Assembly (NCBI GenBank): GCA_964017185.1
Contig: OZ024883.1
Coordinates: 124,001-188,000, forward strand
From: Rugalucina vietnamica
Lineage: Eukaryota; Mollusca; Bivalvia; Lucinida; Lucinidae
DNA: 64,000 nt
Reading direction: 5' to 3'
Shown: piece after piece, positions 1 through 13,015 of the stretch
Position numbering within the stretch: position 1 is the first letter of the stretch
How the letters are laid out: each line of letters begins with the position of its first letter
Notes under the pieces: generated by a model
What the model saw: only the letters and a program-made list of their open reading frames with translations
What the model was told of the DNA's origin: nothing
The model's database searches: none
Made by a program: the position numbers and the translations under genes

Positions 1-119
1 CCAAGACACAAAACAAAAAGAACCACCACAGAAGTATCGACTTGGAACGATCAGTAACACAAAGTTACTGGCGGGCTTAAACCGGTTTTACATGGCCATA
101 ACCTCACCCTCAGCTTATT
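1..119 (-). repeat. Repeat J, distal part
   Basis: The first 119 bases match 63750-63863 closely (CACCAAGACA, AAGTATCGACTTGGAACGAT, GGCGGGCTTAAACCGG). The rest of this copy lies left of the window. Other copies are at 16656-16870, 34388-34641, 49545-49712 and 61288/63540-63863. Strand follows the proposed reading in which J is a retroposon tail (see finding). Confidence 0.75.
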
Positions 120-614
120 TCCGCAGTAAGTTATTTCCGCAGCCAAAACTGAACTTATAAAATCCCCACTACGCCCATGACTAGCCTTGAGCCATTCGAA
201 ACCCGGTTATATTCGCATGACATTGTGCGAAAACAAATACATTGATCTTCTGCGCATGAACTGCGCAGCTGATCACATTAATACTTTCCCAACACGAAAT
301 TACCGGCTTATATGGTTGTACAGCCCGGTTTGTGCCTATCCTGGTCGAATACGCCGAACATGGGTTTACTCGCGACGTGGCTTAATTAATCAAGCTTAAA
401 TTGGTGCTTGACCAAGATAAGGGTCTAGGATGCTTTCAGACCCAATGTCTGACAACTCATGGAAGCTCTCTTCAGTTGGGATTTTGATAAACTTTTCCAT
501 TTCGGTCTGCAAAAATAAAAGTACGTTATCCTTAAAAACAAATTCTTGCATAGATATCTATACACATAGCTGTTTGAAGCCGTTTTTGATTGGTCGAAAG
601 CCGTGTTCAAACCG
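120..614. other. No gene recognised
   Basis: Short open frames at 187-399 and 430-690 have no family features and overlap palindromic repeat sequence on the right; nothing else is seen. Confidence 0.5.
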
Positions 615-667
615 CAAAACCCATGTTCAAATCATGAAATTCACGTGCCGTTTGAACATGGGTTTTG
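615..667. repeat. Inverted repeat, 17-bp arms
   Basis: CAAAACCCATGTTCAAA at 615-631 is repeated as its complement at 651-667, separated by 19 bases. It lies just before a CCAAT/CRE-like cluster (677-700). Confidence 0.8.
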
Positions 668-676
668 GCCGACGTC

Positions 677-794
677 ATTGGTCAAAGTGACGTGACGTCA
701 TGTATTTCATAGAAACAAAATGGCCGACGTTGAAGAAGCTTCGCGGTTTTCGGCGCGTTTTTACGTTGTTAATGTTATTTTCAAGAGATTTTAA
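677..794 (+). promoter_or_regulatory. CCAAT- and CRE-like cluster before a mini reading frame
   Basis: ATTGG (677-681, a CCAAT box on the other strand) and the palindrome TGACGTCA (693-700) stand 20-40 bases before ATGGCCGACG at 720, which has a good start context (AAAATGG) and runs 24 codons to TAA at 792. This could be a promoter with a first exon, or part of the palindromic repeat cluster around it. Nothing downstream was recognised to continue it. Confidence 0.25.
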
Positions 795-823
795 GTGGAT
801 TAGAGTGAAAATGCAAGAATAGC

Positions 824-963
824 GATCAACCATGGTTTGTTTCAGTGTTCAAACATTTGATGGATCACTCGGAAGGTGTTTGAACACGCGGCCTGCGGCC
901 TTGTGTTCAAACACCTTCCTCGTGATCCATCGAATGTTTGAACACTGAAAACCATGGTTGATC
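824..963. repeat. Palindromic MITE-like repeat, about 62-bp arms
   Basis: Arms 824-887 and 902-963 are near-perfect complements (GATCAACCATGGTTTGTTTC paired with the right end). The central loop is GC-rich (GCGGCCTGCGGCC). Ends carry no gene. Confidence 0.85.
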
Positions 964-970
964 CCTATAA

Positions 971-2247
971 TAAAACATCTGGTTTAGTTTTAGTTCAAAT
1001 TGCTATGTACAGCGTTACTAATCGGCCCGCAGCTAAGATCCATGAGCCAAAATACGAGACTGGTTACATGTCCATTCTGGTCAGAGTATTTGTTGCATTC
1101 TTTACGTTTAACTAATCGTATTTACTTCCTTGCTTGCAACACATAGTTGTTGTTAAATGATAAAATTGTTGATTAAATAGGCCTGTTTCTGTTGTCGCTG
1201 ACCGCATTGCATCATAATTGTGTTATAGACGGTGTGGATAATTCAATTTCGACACCCTGGCCCGAAATGTCTGGAATAAAGCTTTGAAAACTGATTTGAT
1301 CGTGCTGTAAATACATGTCCTATTCTTCGTAAATCGTCGACATCCGTATCAGGCTACATCGACAACAGTATCGCATACATTTACATGTCATCGACAGCAG
1401 TAACAATAAAAATGAAACACCCTTATAACATAAACAAACAATGCATTTTCTGACGCATTCTGATGTCTTTGTCTTTGCAATGATGCATACCACATCTTTC
1501 ATTACTTCATAAGATATCGGATAGGCTAAAAAACAAAGAATCTGCATTTTTTCTGCATTCTGCTATTTTACGATGAAATATCTTTTCATGAGAAATCTAG
1601 CGACGCAACAACTCGCTGGAGCACTTTGTAGGCCAGGAAAATATCTAACAACAGATTCGGGCAGAAAAATAATAATAGTTACCTTAAGATTTTATCACCG
1701 TCCACTACACAATACACTTATGTCGTGTATCGACAACCGTACTACTCGGTCGGAAGCCGGAATTCTCGGTCGACAACCATATATGCAGTATCGTCTCGGT
1801 CGACAACACATGTAGTACCTATTGTATTACCCCCGTGATCTAGGTGTATCCTGTATGGGACTGACAGACACCAGACTGTGCCAACTAGGCAAAAAGATTT
1901 TTACCCCCTAATAAAGATTTAAAGATTACAAATGACAAAGTTAAGAAACTTTACTTTTAATCAGAGGAGGGGGAAAAAAGGACAAAGATCATATCATAGA
2001 GCTTGACTTGTGAGGGTAGGGAATGGCAACCTTTTAAGAAAGAGCTGTTCTGTCGATCAACAATACATTAATCTTTGACCTCACTTTTAGAACTTGAAAT
2101 TTAAAATAAACTTGTAAAATATTGCCTAAAAATTCAAATACATGTACAATTACATATAGATAGATATAATAAACTGAGCCCAGTGGTCAACTCACTGTGG
2201 TATCTGAACAGTTCAGCCAGCCTCCATTGTTGACTGACATGATTTTT
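971..2247. other. No gene or named repeat recognised
   Basis: Open frames at 1320-1547 (-) and 1573-1815 (+) are short and featureless. Confidence 0.5.
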
Positions 2248-2415
2248 GAGCCACCTCGTGGGAAAACCAACAATGTGGTTTCCGAACAAGTCCTACACAA
2301 ACCGGGCTGTACAAGCACAGAAGATGGCTAGAGACTGGAAATTTTGGAGTTAGAAAGCTGATCTGCAACTTTGTTTTCGCATATGCAGATTGTTGGTTTT
2401 CCCATGGGGCAGCTC
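2248..2415. mobile_element. MITE family A, internally deleted copy
   Basis: Starts GAGCCACCTCGTGGGAAAAC and ends GGTTTTCCCATGGGGCAGCTC, the inverted termini of family A (about 235 bp when complete; usual 3' end AGGCGGCTC). The central palindrome found in full copies is missing here. Confidence 0.85.
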
Positions 2416-2840
2416 ATTTATTCACTAAAACAGGTTTTTACATGGTATGGCTCATTTGTCTACCCCTTCATGTAGAAAACCTATCCGTTGAAGATATCAT
2501 CTTTGATTAAATGTTTTGATTTTATTTAAATTTAATACATTAGAATAAGACTACTGAAATAGATCTGGGCTCTTGAATTATTAATGGCAATTTTAGATTT
2601 TATTGAAAACACTATCTGGTTGCTAAAACAGACAGATGACATGCTCAGAGTGGCATATTAATGTAGGACAACCAGTGTCCTTAATTTGAAGACGATCATG
2701 AGTCTTTGCTGTTCCCTGAACAAGGCTTTGCCAGTATGACAAGCATGTTCACAATGCCACAATTTTCATCCTGTCAAATTTAAAAACAACATAGCCTTGA
2801 CCAAAGAACAGCAGCTGCTGCACATTGCAAAGAACAATAA
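2416..2840. other. No gene recognised
   Basis: AT-rich sequence without coding or repeat features that could be named. Confidence 0.5.
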
Positions 2841-3957
2841 GAGCTGTCGCAGGACAGCGTAGCTCGCCTGACTTGTGCTTTGTCACTACATCTGTTAAAA
2901 TCTATGACCCATGACCTTGACCTCAAGGTCACTCAGGTGGGTCATGATGGTACAACATAAAACTTCTGACCAATGTAAAGTATCAACTTGATCAAACTAC
3001 ATGTTCAAGAGATATAGACTTATAAAAACATTAACCAAAACTTAAACACAAAACTTCCAAGTCCGTGACCCTGACCTCAAGGTCATCCAGGTGAGTTGTG
3101 ATGTACAGCATAAAACCCGAGACCAATATCTATCAACATGCAAGTATCAACTTTATCCATCAACATGTTCAAGAGATTTAGACTTTAACCAAAAAATTTA
3201 ACACAAAATTTCTAAGTGTGACCTTGACCTCAAGGTCACCCAGGGTAGGTCATGATGGTACTGCATAAAACTTCAGACCAATATCTACCAACATGCAAAG
3301 TATCAACTCGATCAATCAACATGGTCAAGAGATATAGACTTACAAAAACTTAAATCAAAACCTTATACACAAAATTTCTAAGTCTGTGACCTTGACCTCA
3401 AGGTCACCAAGAGTGGGTCATGATGGTACTGCATAAAACTTCAGACCAATATCTAGCAACATGCAAAGTATCAACTCGATCAATCAACATGGTCAAGAGA
3501 TATAGACTTACAAAAACTTTAACCAAAAACTTAAACACAAAATTTCTAAGTCTGTGACCTTGACCTCAAGGCACCCTGGGTGGGTCATGATGGTACTGCG
3601 TAAAACTTCAGACCAATATCTAGCAACATACAAAGTATCAACTCAATCCCTCAATATGGTCAAGAGATATAGACTTACAAAAACTTTAACCAAAAACTTA
3701 AACACAAAATTTCTAAGTCCGTGACCTTGACCTCAAGGTCACCCAGGGTGGGTCATGATGGTACTGCGTAAAACTTCAGACCAATATCTAGCAACATGCA
3801 AAGTATCAACTTGATCCATCAACAGGGTCAAGAGATATAGACTTCTAAAAAACTTTAACCGAAAGGCGGACGAGGACGAACACGTAAACGTAAACGTAAA
3901 CGCGCACGACCGAGGTGACTACAATAGCTCTATGCACTTTGTGCAGGCGAGCTAAAA
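2841..3957. mobile_element. Tandem-core element B, copy 1
   Basis: Starts with a hairpin GAGCTGTCGCAGGACAGC, then TAGCTCGCCTG, which is the inverse of CAGGCGAGCTA at the right end (followed by AAAA). The core is six tandem units of about 150-176 bp, each with TGACCTTGACCTCAAGGTCA and CATAAAACTTCAGACCAATA. Before the right end come ACGTAAACGTAAACG repeats and the hairpin TGCACTTTGTGCA. No coding capacity. Confidence 0.9.
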
Positions 3958-4406
3958 ATCTTTTAAATATAAATCTAGCATACTGGATGTTCATTTATTC
4001 TCCATAAAACTAATAAAACGTTGTTTGTAACCTCTGTGAGGGGATTCTGCAGACGATAGCGGTTAACCAAAATTATGATTTTAAAGAGAAATGTCAAATA
4101 CCCTGGTCATTTTTTGTCTTGGGTCATGCTGTAGGAGACATGTTGGTGTGACCTGTCATAAATATTGAAGTAAAGTATTACATATTTAGCTACAATAATC
4201 CTACAACTGACTCTAGACTGGTCAGCTGGAATAATGCTAATCCCAGTTTTAAGATAAAAGAAACAATGTCAAACTGAAAGAATGTCAAATTTTAAAGGTA
4301 AACTTTCCCAATTGGTCTAAAAATTGCACTATATTTTCCCAAATGCTATTTTTTCGCCAAATCATGCTATTTTTTCCCAGTTTCATTGGTACCAAATTTT
4401 CCCAAA
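3958..4406. other. No gene recognised
   Basis: Non-coding spacer between elements B and C. Confidence 0.5.
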
Positions 4407-6385
4407 GAGGTCAGACCAGAGTACCAATGGTCCTGTAAACGCTCACCTGAGATCTGCTGCATATACCAATAAACATGTTTGAATATTATGGTATTTAACT
4501 CCAGTGCAGGGGCAGATGAAGCCCTTGGGCCATTTTCTTTTTTCAGAATCTTCAATATTCTGTCCATTTGCCAATTTACTGCTGGCTTTTCCCTTCAAAT
4601 GACATTTTAACAGTTTTCCCAATTCAAATGCATAGGCGACCCATGTTGACCTTGTCATAATCTTGGTCAAGGTCATCACAGGGTCATGATTTATATATAC
4701 ATTGGAGTACTTTAGCCATCGATGCTCCACGCCAAGTTTCCTTGAAATCAGTCTATTGGTTTCAGAGAAGAAGATTTTTGATGGGTTTTTACCATATATG
4801 GGCATGGCGGCCATCTTTGTCATGTGACCTAGATTATTTATATACACATTGATTCCCCAATTCTATAGATGCTTCACATAAAATTTGGCTTTGATTGGCC
4901 AAGCGATTTCAGAGGAGAAGAGGTTTGAATATTATGGAAATAAATATGTATATTGCCCCGGGGTGGGGGCACATGAGCCCCTGGGGTCCAATTTTTTTCA
5001 GAATCATTAATATTCAGTCCTACTTCCCATTTCCTGCAAGACTTTCATTTTAAATTACATTTTAAAAGTTTTCCCCATTCAAATGCATTGGCGACCTATG
5101 TTGACCTTGCCGTAAAATAGGTCAAGGTCATCAAAAGGTCATGATTTATATACACATTGTAGTGCTTGAGCCATCGATGCTTCATGTCAAGTTTTGTTGA
5201 AATCGGTCCACCGGTTCTGGAGAAGAAGATTTTTGAAGGGTTTTTACCATATATGGGCATGGCGGCCATCTTGGTCATGTGACCTGGATTATTTATATAC
5301 ACATTGGTTCCCCCTTCCCATAGATGCTTCATGTAAAATTTGGCTTTGATTGGCCAAGCGGTTTCAGAGAAGAAGATGTTTGAATATTATGATAATATAC
5401 ATGTATATTGCCCCGGGGTGGGGGCGGATGAGCCCCTGGTGCCCAATTTTTTTCAGAATCATTAATATTCAGTCCTACTGCTCATTTTCTGCAAGATTTT
5501 TCCTTTAAATGACAATTTAACAATTTTTCCCATTCAAATGCAAAGGCGACCTATGTTGACCTTGCCGTAAAATAGGTCAAGGTCACCGCAAGGTCATGAT
5601 TTATATACACATTGTAGTACTTGAGTCATCGATGCTTCATGCCAAGTTTGGTTGAAATCGGTCCAGTGGTTCCGGAGAAGAAGATTTTTGAAGGGTTTTT
5701 ACCATATATGGGCATGGCGGCCATCTTGGTCATGTGACCTGGATTATTTATATACACATTGCTAAATTTGGCTTTGATTGGCCAAGCGGTTTCAGAGAAG
5801 AAGATGTTTGAATATTATGATAATATACATGTATATTGCCCCGGGGTGGGGGCGGATGAGCCCCTGGTGCCCAATTTTTTTCAGAATCATTAATATTCAG
5901 TCCTACTGCTCATTTTCTGCAAGATTTTTCCTTTAAATGACAATTTAACAATTTTTCCCATTCAAATGCAAAGGCGACCTATGTTGACCTTGATGTAAAA
6001 TAGGTCAAGGTCACCGCAAGGTCATGATTTATATACACATTGTAGCACTTGAGTCATCGATGCTTCATGCCAAGTTTGGTTGAAATCGGTCCAGTGGTTC
6101 CGGAGAAGAAGATTTTTGAAGGGTTTTTACCATATATGGGCATGGCGGCCATCTTGGTCATGTGACCTGGATTATTTATATATACATTGGTTCCCCCTTC
6201 CCATAGATGCTTCATGTAAAATTTGGCTTTGATTGGCCAAGCGGTTTCAGAGAAGAAGATCTTTGAAAATGGTGGACGACGGACGGACGACGGACGGACG
6301 GACGGACGACGGACGGACGGACGACGGAGCATGGGTATACTATAAGCTCACCTTGTGAGCCTGACGGCTCAGGTGAGCTAAAAAA
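4407..6385. mobile_element. Tandem-core element C, copy 1
   Basis: Begins ACCAATGGTCC (hairpin) and GCTCACCTGAG, ends CTCAGGTGAGCTAAAA, an 11-bp inverted terminus. The core has four to five units of about 430-500 bp with AGGTCAAGGTCAT, CATATATGGGCATGGCGGCC, and GCCCCGGGGTGGGGGC. A GGACGACGGACGGACG spacer precedes the end. Reading frames through the units (for example 4443-4847, 6054-6332, minus) are artefacts of this repeat. Confidence 0.9.
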
Positions 6386-7509
6386 AGCCATGCATGATAT
6401 TAACAAGGTATGAGAGAATCCTGACGATCTTCAATATAATCTATTGACCAAGAACATGGATCTATTATGGGGGTGATTCAAATGATGCTACCTGTGCTGT
6501 CATCAGAGTCATTTATATCTTAAAAGTCTACTTTGCAAAAACTTGTTGTTATCTGAGTATATTGACAGTCATATCATGTCTCCCTACTCCCACTCCCGGC
6601 CCCACCGGGTCAACATTGTGAATTATGTCAGTTTTTAGCTAACATTTCCACCATCAAGAAGAGCATGAAGAGTTTTCCAGTCTATGAACCCCATGCAGTA
6701 ACCCAGGCCTCATCACACATCTCTCAACATAGACTTGTGTTTCCGTGCGAAAAAAAATTTTTGTTTGTTTGATTTATTGCTTTATGCCCAAGTCAACCGC
6801 TATGGTCATGTCGGGACATTATCTGTTGAAAGAGACGTAAAGCAATAAAGCAAACAAACAAAAATCCTTTTTGCAATTAAAGGCCACTACTGCCTACATT
6901 TTCTTTTATGCCTGTAAAAGTAGGTTTTATCATGATATTTCACAAGCAGCATTTTAAAAATGCTAAAGAATTCAAAACAAAATTCCAAACACAATTATCT
7001 CACAAGAACAAAAACTTGTTTTGTTAGCTAAGTTCATTAGCGACTATAACAATGTCTTTTGGATGCTTGTTGTGGCTCGGCTAAGATTTTCAATTACAGC
7101 AGATACCTATAGGTCCAATAGTGCCTTGAGCTAGACACCAAGGACCCCTTTTACTCTTGCCATGGCCCACATATACATGTAATACCTCATTTATGGGCAG
7201 TGAACTCAAGTAAAACATTTTGATATTTCATGATAAAATATTTGTGGATTACTAGTTAATGTTGATACAAATTATGGTCCTTTTATGTGCTCATTATTGA
7301 TAGACATTTCTTGAATACACCAGGAGGTTATGAACTTTGTACAACAAGGATACAGGGGAAATAAGCCCAAACATGTGAATATCTCTCTGACAAATTCAGA
7401 AACCAGAGGCCAAATGGGTCCCTGGCTAAAGCGTCAGTCAGTTTGCCATTAGTTATGATGCTACTTTACAATGAAGACCTGATGAAGGTCATCTGCCAAA
7501 AATAGGAAA
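6386..7509. other. No gene; small TIR repeat at 6751-6863
   Basis: At 6751-6863 TTTGTTTGATTTATTGCTTT is inverted as AAAGCAATAAAGCAAACAAA; between them lies the AAGTCAACCGCTATGGTCAT body also seen at 53665-53715 and related to SINE L. The rest is unassigned. Confidence 0.55.
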
Positions 7510-7512
7510 TAA

Positions 7513-8792
7513 GAGCTGTCGCAGGACAGCGTAGCTCGCCTGACTTGTGCTTTGCCACTACATCTGTTAAAATCTATGACCCATGATGACCTTGACCTCA
7601 AGGTCACTCAGGTGAACATAAAACTTAAGACCAATGCAAAGTATCAACTTGATCAATCTACATGTTCAAGAGATATAGACTTATAAAAACATTAACCAAA
7701 TCTTAAACACAAAACTTCCAAGTCTGTGACCCTGACCTCAAGGTCATCCAGGTGAGTTGTGATGTACAGCATAAAACCTGAGACCAATATCTATCAACAT
7801 GCAAGTATCAACTTTATCCATGAACATGTTCAAGAGATTAAGACTTAAACCAAAAAATTTAACACAAAATTTCTAAGTATGTGACCTTGACCTCAAGGTC
7901 ACCCAGGGTAGGTCATGATGGTACTGCATAAAACTTCAGACCAATATCTACCAACATGCAAAGTATCAACTCGATCAATCAACATGGTCAAGAGATGTAG
8001 ACTTACAAAAACTTAAATCAAAAACTTAAACACAAAATTTCTAAGTCTGTGACCTTGACCTCAAGGTCATCGAGAGTGGGTCATGATGGTACTGCATAAA
8101 GCTTCAGACCAATATCTACTAACATGCAAAGTATCAACTCGATCAATCAACATGATCAAGAGATGTAGGCTTACAAAAACTTAAATCAAAAACTTAAACA
8201 CAAAATTTCTAAGTCCGTGACCTTGACCTCAAGGTCACTCAGGGTGGGTCATGATGGTACTGCGTAAAACTTCAGACCAATACCTAGCAACATGCAAAGT
8301 ATCAACTCAATACATCAATATGGTCAAGAGATATAGACTTACAAAAACTTTAACCAAAAACTTATTAAAACACAAAATTTCTAAGTCCATGACCTTGACC
8401 TCAAGGTCACCAAGGGTGGGTCATGATGGTACTGCGTAAAACTTCAGACCAATATCTAGCAACTTGCAAAGTATCAACTTAATCCATCAATATGGTCAAG
8501 AGATATAGACTTACAAAAACTTTAACCAAAAACTTATTAAAACACAAAATTTCTAAGTCCGTGACCTTGACCTCAAGGTCACCCAGGGTGGGTCATGATG
8601 GTACTGCGTAAAACTTCAGACCAATATCTATCCACATGCAAAGTATCAACTTGATCCATCAACATGGTCAAGAGATATAGACTTCTAAAAAACTTTAACC
8701 GAAAGTGTGACACGGACGTAAACGTAAACGTAAACGCGGACGACCGAGGTGACTACAATAGCTCTATGCACTTCGTGCAGGCGAGCTAAAAA
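7513..8792. mobile_element. Tandem-core element B, copy 2
   Basis: Same structure as copy 1: hairpin GAGCTGTCGCAGGACAGC, TAGCTCGCCTG, seven core units with TGACCTTGACCTCAAGGTCA, ACGTAAACG spacer, TGCACTTCGTGCA hairpin and CAGGCGAGCTAAAAA end. Both copies are preceded by ATAA. Confidence 0.9.
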
Positions 8793-11700
8793 GAACTAGC
8801 AGTCATCACTGGTTGAATGAGGTAAAGCGTTGGTAGGATAACTAACTGTATACCTTCAGTGACTTGTATTTGCTTTCACAAGACCACCGGAAGCCTATGG
8901 CTCTCACCATTCACTCCTTAAACAAAAGCATGAGAAAGCAAAGAATAAAAGAGATAACTCTCACATTAATCAAAGGAAGCCGGTATCTTCAGACACAATA
9001 CAAACACCCAACAGAGGGCAACAACACAGCTATGTCTCTATATAGAGCATTTTTCTCAGGAAACCAAAATTTCCACTTTGATTCTTTATGACCATTCAAT
9101 GATTTTTCAGTCATGCAGGGACAGATGCTTCCTGTGTTACTTAACCAGTACTCAGCTGGTAAGTAGAAATCTGTCTAGAGCTCTAGAAATCACAAAACAG
9201 CAGATGTAGATTCCCATCCCTTCAAGTTACTGTCACACTTTCATGTCACACACTTTCACGTATCAGCGGCATATCGCTCGCATATCTATAAAAATTTCGA
9301 TACGCTGATATATGAGATGTGTTTTGTTCAAGCTAAAATGTATGTGCTACATATGTGTGGCATATGAATCTAAGCATGCCCATGATGTATCCACAGCGTA
9401 TGTACTACGTTCCAGTTTTATCTGCAGCATATCTGTTCTTTAACAAATGAGCTTTTCATGTATTTTATTCTGTTTGTTTTTAGTTTCAAAACCCTTTTAC
9501 AATATTGTAGTTATAATATCTATATAAATCATACTTACCAAAATCCTGTCAGGACATATCCTTGTAAAATCATAATCCTAATCTTTTTCTGTTTTGTTTT
9601 TTTATCACTTTGTCTATAGGTCAACCTTTCCAAACAGATGAATAATTATTGTAAATCCCTTGCACTTATGTTGTGCCAAAATACATGTCAAAACATCCTC
9701 AATGATAACACCATATCCCACATACTTCAGTAACTATATTCCCAGAGCTATAAGGACACTGTAACCTGCCCAGACTGTCCTGTGAGACTTTCTACCAGGA
9801 TTTCACTCCAAATCTCCACTAATCCCCCAACAATAGGACCATGTTGACTTGGATTTGTTCTGTTATTACAGTAGGATCAATGCTTTAATTATACTATTAT
9901 TGTAGCTTAATGTGTCGCAGCATAAGAGAAACTGTCTACTGAATTTCCAGCCAGGGCCGACACAAGTCAGGCTGTACATGAGAGGCCTGGAGCTTGGATA
10001 CTTTTATTTTATGCATAAGATGTATAAATGTGCTATCCACATAGCTATAGTAAAGCAACACAAATCATTTTTATTGCAGATCTGTGACCTTAATATATTG
10101 CACTGGCAAAACTAGTTTTTTTCCTACTTGGATTAAAATGGTATAATTGATTTAGTCTAGAGTTTTATTGGTTAAATTTGATTATCAAAAATTAACAATT
10201 ACATGTTTATACAAATAAATTCAGAAGAAAAGAATCTGTTCCTAGCTTATCCCATTTCACCTTTTTACTTATGATTGAAAGTTTCATAGCCTCTTCAAGT
10301 ATGATTGCTGTGAAAACCAATTGAACATGATTATAAAAGGTCAACAATTCAATAAAATTGGTAAATAAAATTTTGATTGATCTTTTGATGTTTCTAACTT
10401 GTAACCATTTGTAAATGTTTGCCTACATTATAGTAGATGTGTCAATGTTTCTTACTCCAACAGGTTGCATGTTGATCTTAGTCTACAAATGTTGGAGATG
10501 ATCATAATGGTAAATAAATGACTGATTCTAAAGCTATACCAGTGCATTAATATATTTTAGATGAATTGTCCATTAGACGAAACATCCTTTAGACGAAACA
10601 TCCTTTAGACGAAATGTCCTTAAGACTAAATGTCCTTTAGACAAAATGGCATTTAAACGAAATGTCCTTTAGATGAAATGGCATTTAGATGAAATGTCCT
10701 TTAGATGAAATGGCATTTAGACGAAATGTCCTTTAGATGAAATGTCCTTTAGACGAAATGTCCTGCACTCAATATTTCTATATTTCCCTTAAACTTATTT
10801 CCAGTAAACTTTTTGAGCTGCCAATTGTCACTTTCTTAAGATGACAGCCTTAAGTTCCATGACAAATTTCCAGGCTAGTTACATTGGTGTGCTTTAGAAA
10901 TGATATATCAGAATGTGTAGTTTACCATCACCAACTGAAGGTACAAACACACACATACACATTAAATGGCAACCAACCATACATTAAAAATCACCACACA
11001 AACTCTCAAACTTTGGATATCAACGCATTGTTTTTTAAATCAGTTTAATCATTCTTCTCATTTCTCATGACCTAACAAAATTATAAGACCCACCCCTCCC
11101 TATTTAGCACTAAGTAAAGGTTTTGATCGACAAAGGCTGTTCTCTGACTCTTTATTAGAAGCCATATCATTTACTTCACAAAAATTGTCATGCAGCATAG
11201 AATAATACTGTATGAAACCCAGAGCCTGCACCCCTCAGTGCTCTTTAAATGTCCACAACTACCTTAAACAACACACAAACAAAACCACAAATAATGTTAG
11301 TCCAAGATGTTGCCGTCTTACCAAATGCTTATACTAGAGGTTTAATACAGGGATTCTCTGTAAAAAGCCAGGAATGTCACAATCAAAATCAATCAGTAAT
11401 CACAAGAGTTATCCAGAGACAACTAACTCCACTGAGAATAATCCACTTATAGGATACCATATAAGGTTTTAAGATGGAAGTAACTGTCTGGGAACAACTT
11501 AACACGGATCAGTAGCAAGTTGTTCCCACATAGGTATTTACTCCCTTTTGTCACTAAGGCTTATTGATTTCATCTGTGTTGTTTGTTCTCAGTAATGTTG
11601 GTTATCTCTGGATAGTCGAGAAGTTTAACCTTTTAGTCTTATTTTCAATTTAGTGGTTGATATACAATCTATATAGTACAGTTTATGACAAAACAACCAT

Positions 11701-12810
11701 ATATTAAGACAAGACAACAAGCGATTAACCAGCAATTATCCACTCTACTTCACTGTCTATACAGATCATTGACACCATTTCAAAACTTTTACATTCCTTA
11801 AAGACAATAATTAAGAACTGTTAAAATCTGTCAAAGATAGTGTTTGAATTTCTTTTTTTTTTTTTTGAAGAATGTAGGATGAAGAATGTTACTATACTGG
11901 ACTAAAGAACCTTGTGGGTATCAATTACAATAAGGCCACTGAACTGTTATAAACAAAAGTATTGGATGTCTTAAAAATTCAACCAAGAAATTGAGAATAA
12001 AGAATGAAATACATGTACAATCAGAGAATCAGATCAGCTGTGCACCTTTGCTTTCACCAAATACGAAGTAGATTTTTTTTTTTTTTTTTTAGGTTTTTTT
12101 ATTTATTTATTTATTTATTTTTTGTTTGCTCTATTTCCTAAATCTAAACTGTAAAGCCATGACAATATCTCTGGATGTTGTGTTTGCCTTCAACCTAGGG
12201 CCGAGGTTATCAATGTTTTTTATGTTCAACTCAGATGAGCATGAAATTTATCCTGCTCATACCAACAATATTAACTTGCTTTAGCAACAAAATGTGAACT
12301 CTACCATTTTTTTCTTTTAATCTTTATTAAAGAGTGCTTAAAATATCCAAGTAAGTTAAGAAATTGGGGCCCGGTCTGAAACCCTAATACATAAGCTTTT
12401 CTATCAGAGCTCTGAATCATTCCTCTATACAACTGAATACCTTTTACTTTGACTTATTCTTTACTTAACCCCTGACGGGTGCCAAATCATGGCAAGTCTG
12501 CACAGCCAGAAAATTGTTGTTCACAGAAAAGCCAACAAGTTTTGCTACCACAATATTATACTGTTTTGTGCTATATTACCAGATATAAATCCATTGTGTT
12601 TGAGCATTATCTATGATATCTGATAGTATGTGATATTGATTTTGATAATGCAATTTACAAACTGGTAAAAAAACTATTTGGTAAAAAGATTAATCATAAC
12701 ACCTGTGAGATATAGGAGCATAGGAATTGCTTTGTTAGGGTACTCCCATTATGCAAACATATACACTTGATAGAAACCACAAAGACACTCGCATTAATAT
12801 TCTCTTTTTA
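8793..12810. other. 4 kb without a recognised gene
   Basis: Contains a minisatellite (10567-10765), T-runs at 11853-11870 and 12066-12090, and an ATTT microsatellite near 12101-12120. Short frames at 8864-9091, 9912-10115 and 11249-11452 have no family features. Distal exons of the MCF2L-like gene were looked for here and not seen. Confidence 0.5.
10567..10765 (+). repeat. Minisatellite, unit about 17-18 bp
   Basis: About eleven imperfect repeats of GACGAAATGTCCTTTA, with variants GATGAAATGGCATTTA. Period 17-18 bases. Confidence 0.9.
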
Positions 12811-13015
12811 GGGAGCACAGTGGTGTAGTGTTAGAGTATTGGACTCCGAATCGTGAGGTCTTAGATACCATCCTCACTGATGGCACCATGTTGTGTTCTT
12901 AGCAAGACACGTTAATTCCCCTGAATACTGGTCAACACCAAAGAAGTGGCGGCTCCATCCTGACATGACTGAAAAATCGTTGACTGGGATGTTAAACCTC
13001 AAAACAAACAAATAT
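12811..13015 (+). mobile_element. SINE family L (tRNA-derived)
   Basis: Head GGGAGCACAGTGGTGTAGTG, TTAGAGTATTGGACTCCGAA resembles a tRNA A-box region; body with CAGTCATGTCAGGA-like core and 3' end GGGATGTTAAACCTCAAAAC. Further copies (minus) at 14270-15690 (split), 17435-17625, 18185-18385, 26557-26720 and 39930-40130. Confidence 0.75.

Noticed and set aside
4443..6406. Minus-strand proteins with MTKMAAMPIYGKNPSKIFFS in several places
   Set aside because: The same peptide recurs in every unit of the C elements in several loci with broken ends; it is a translation of the repeat.
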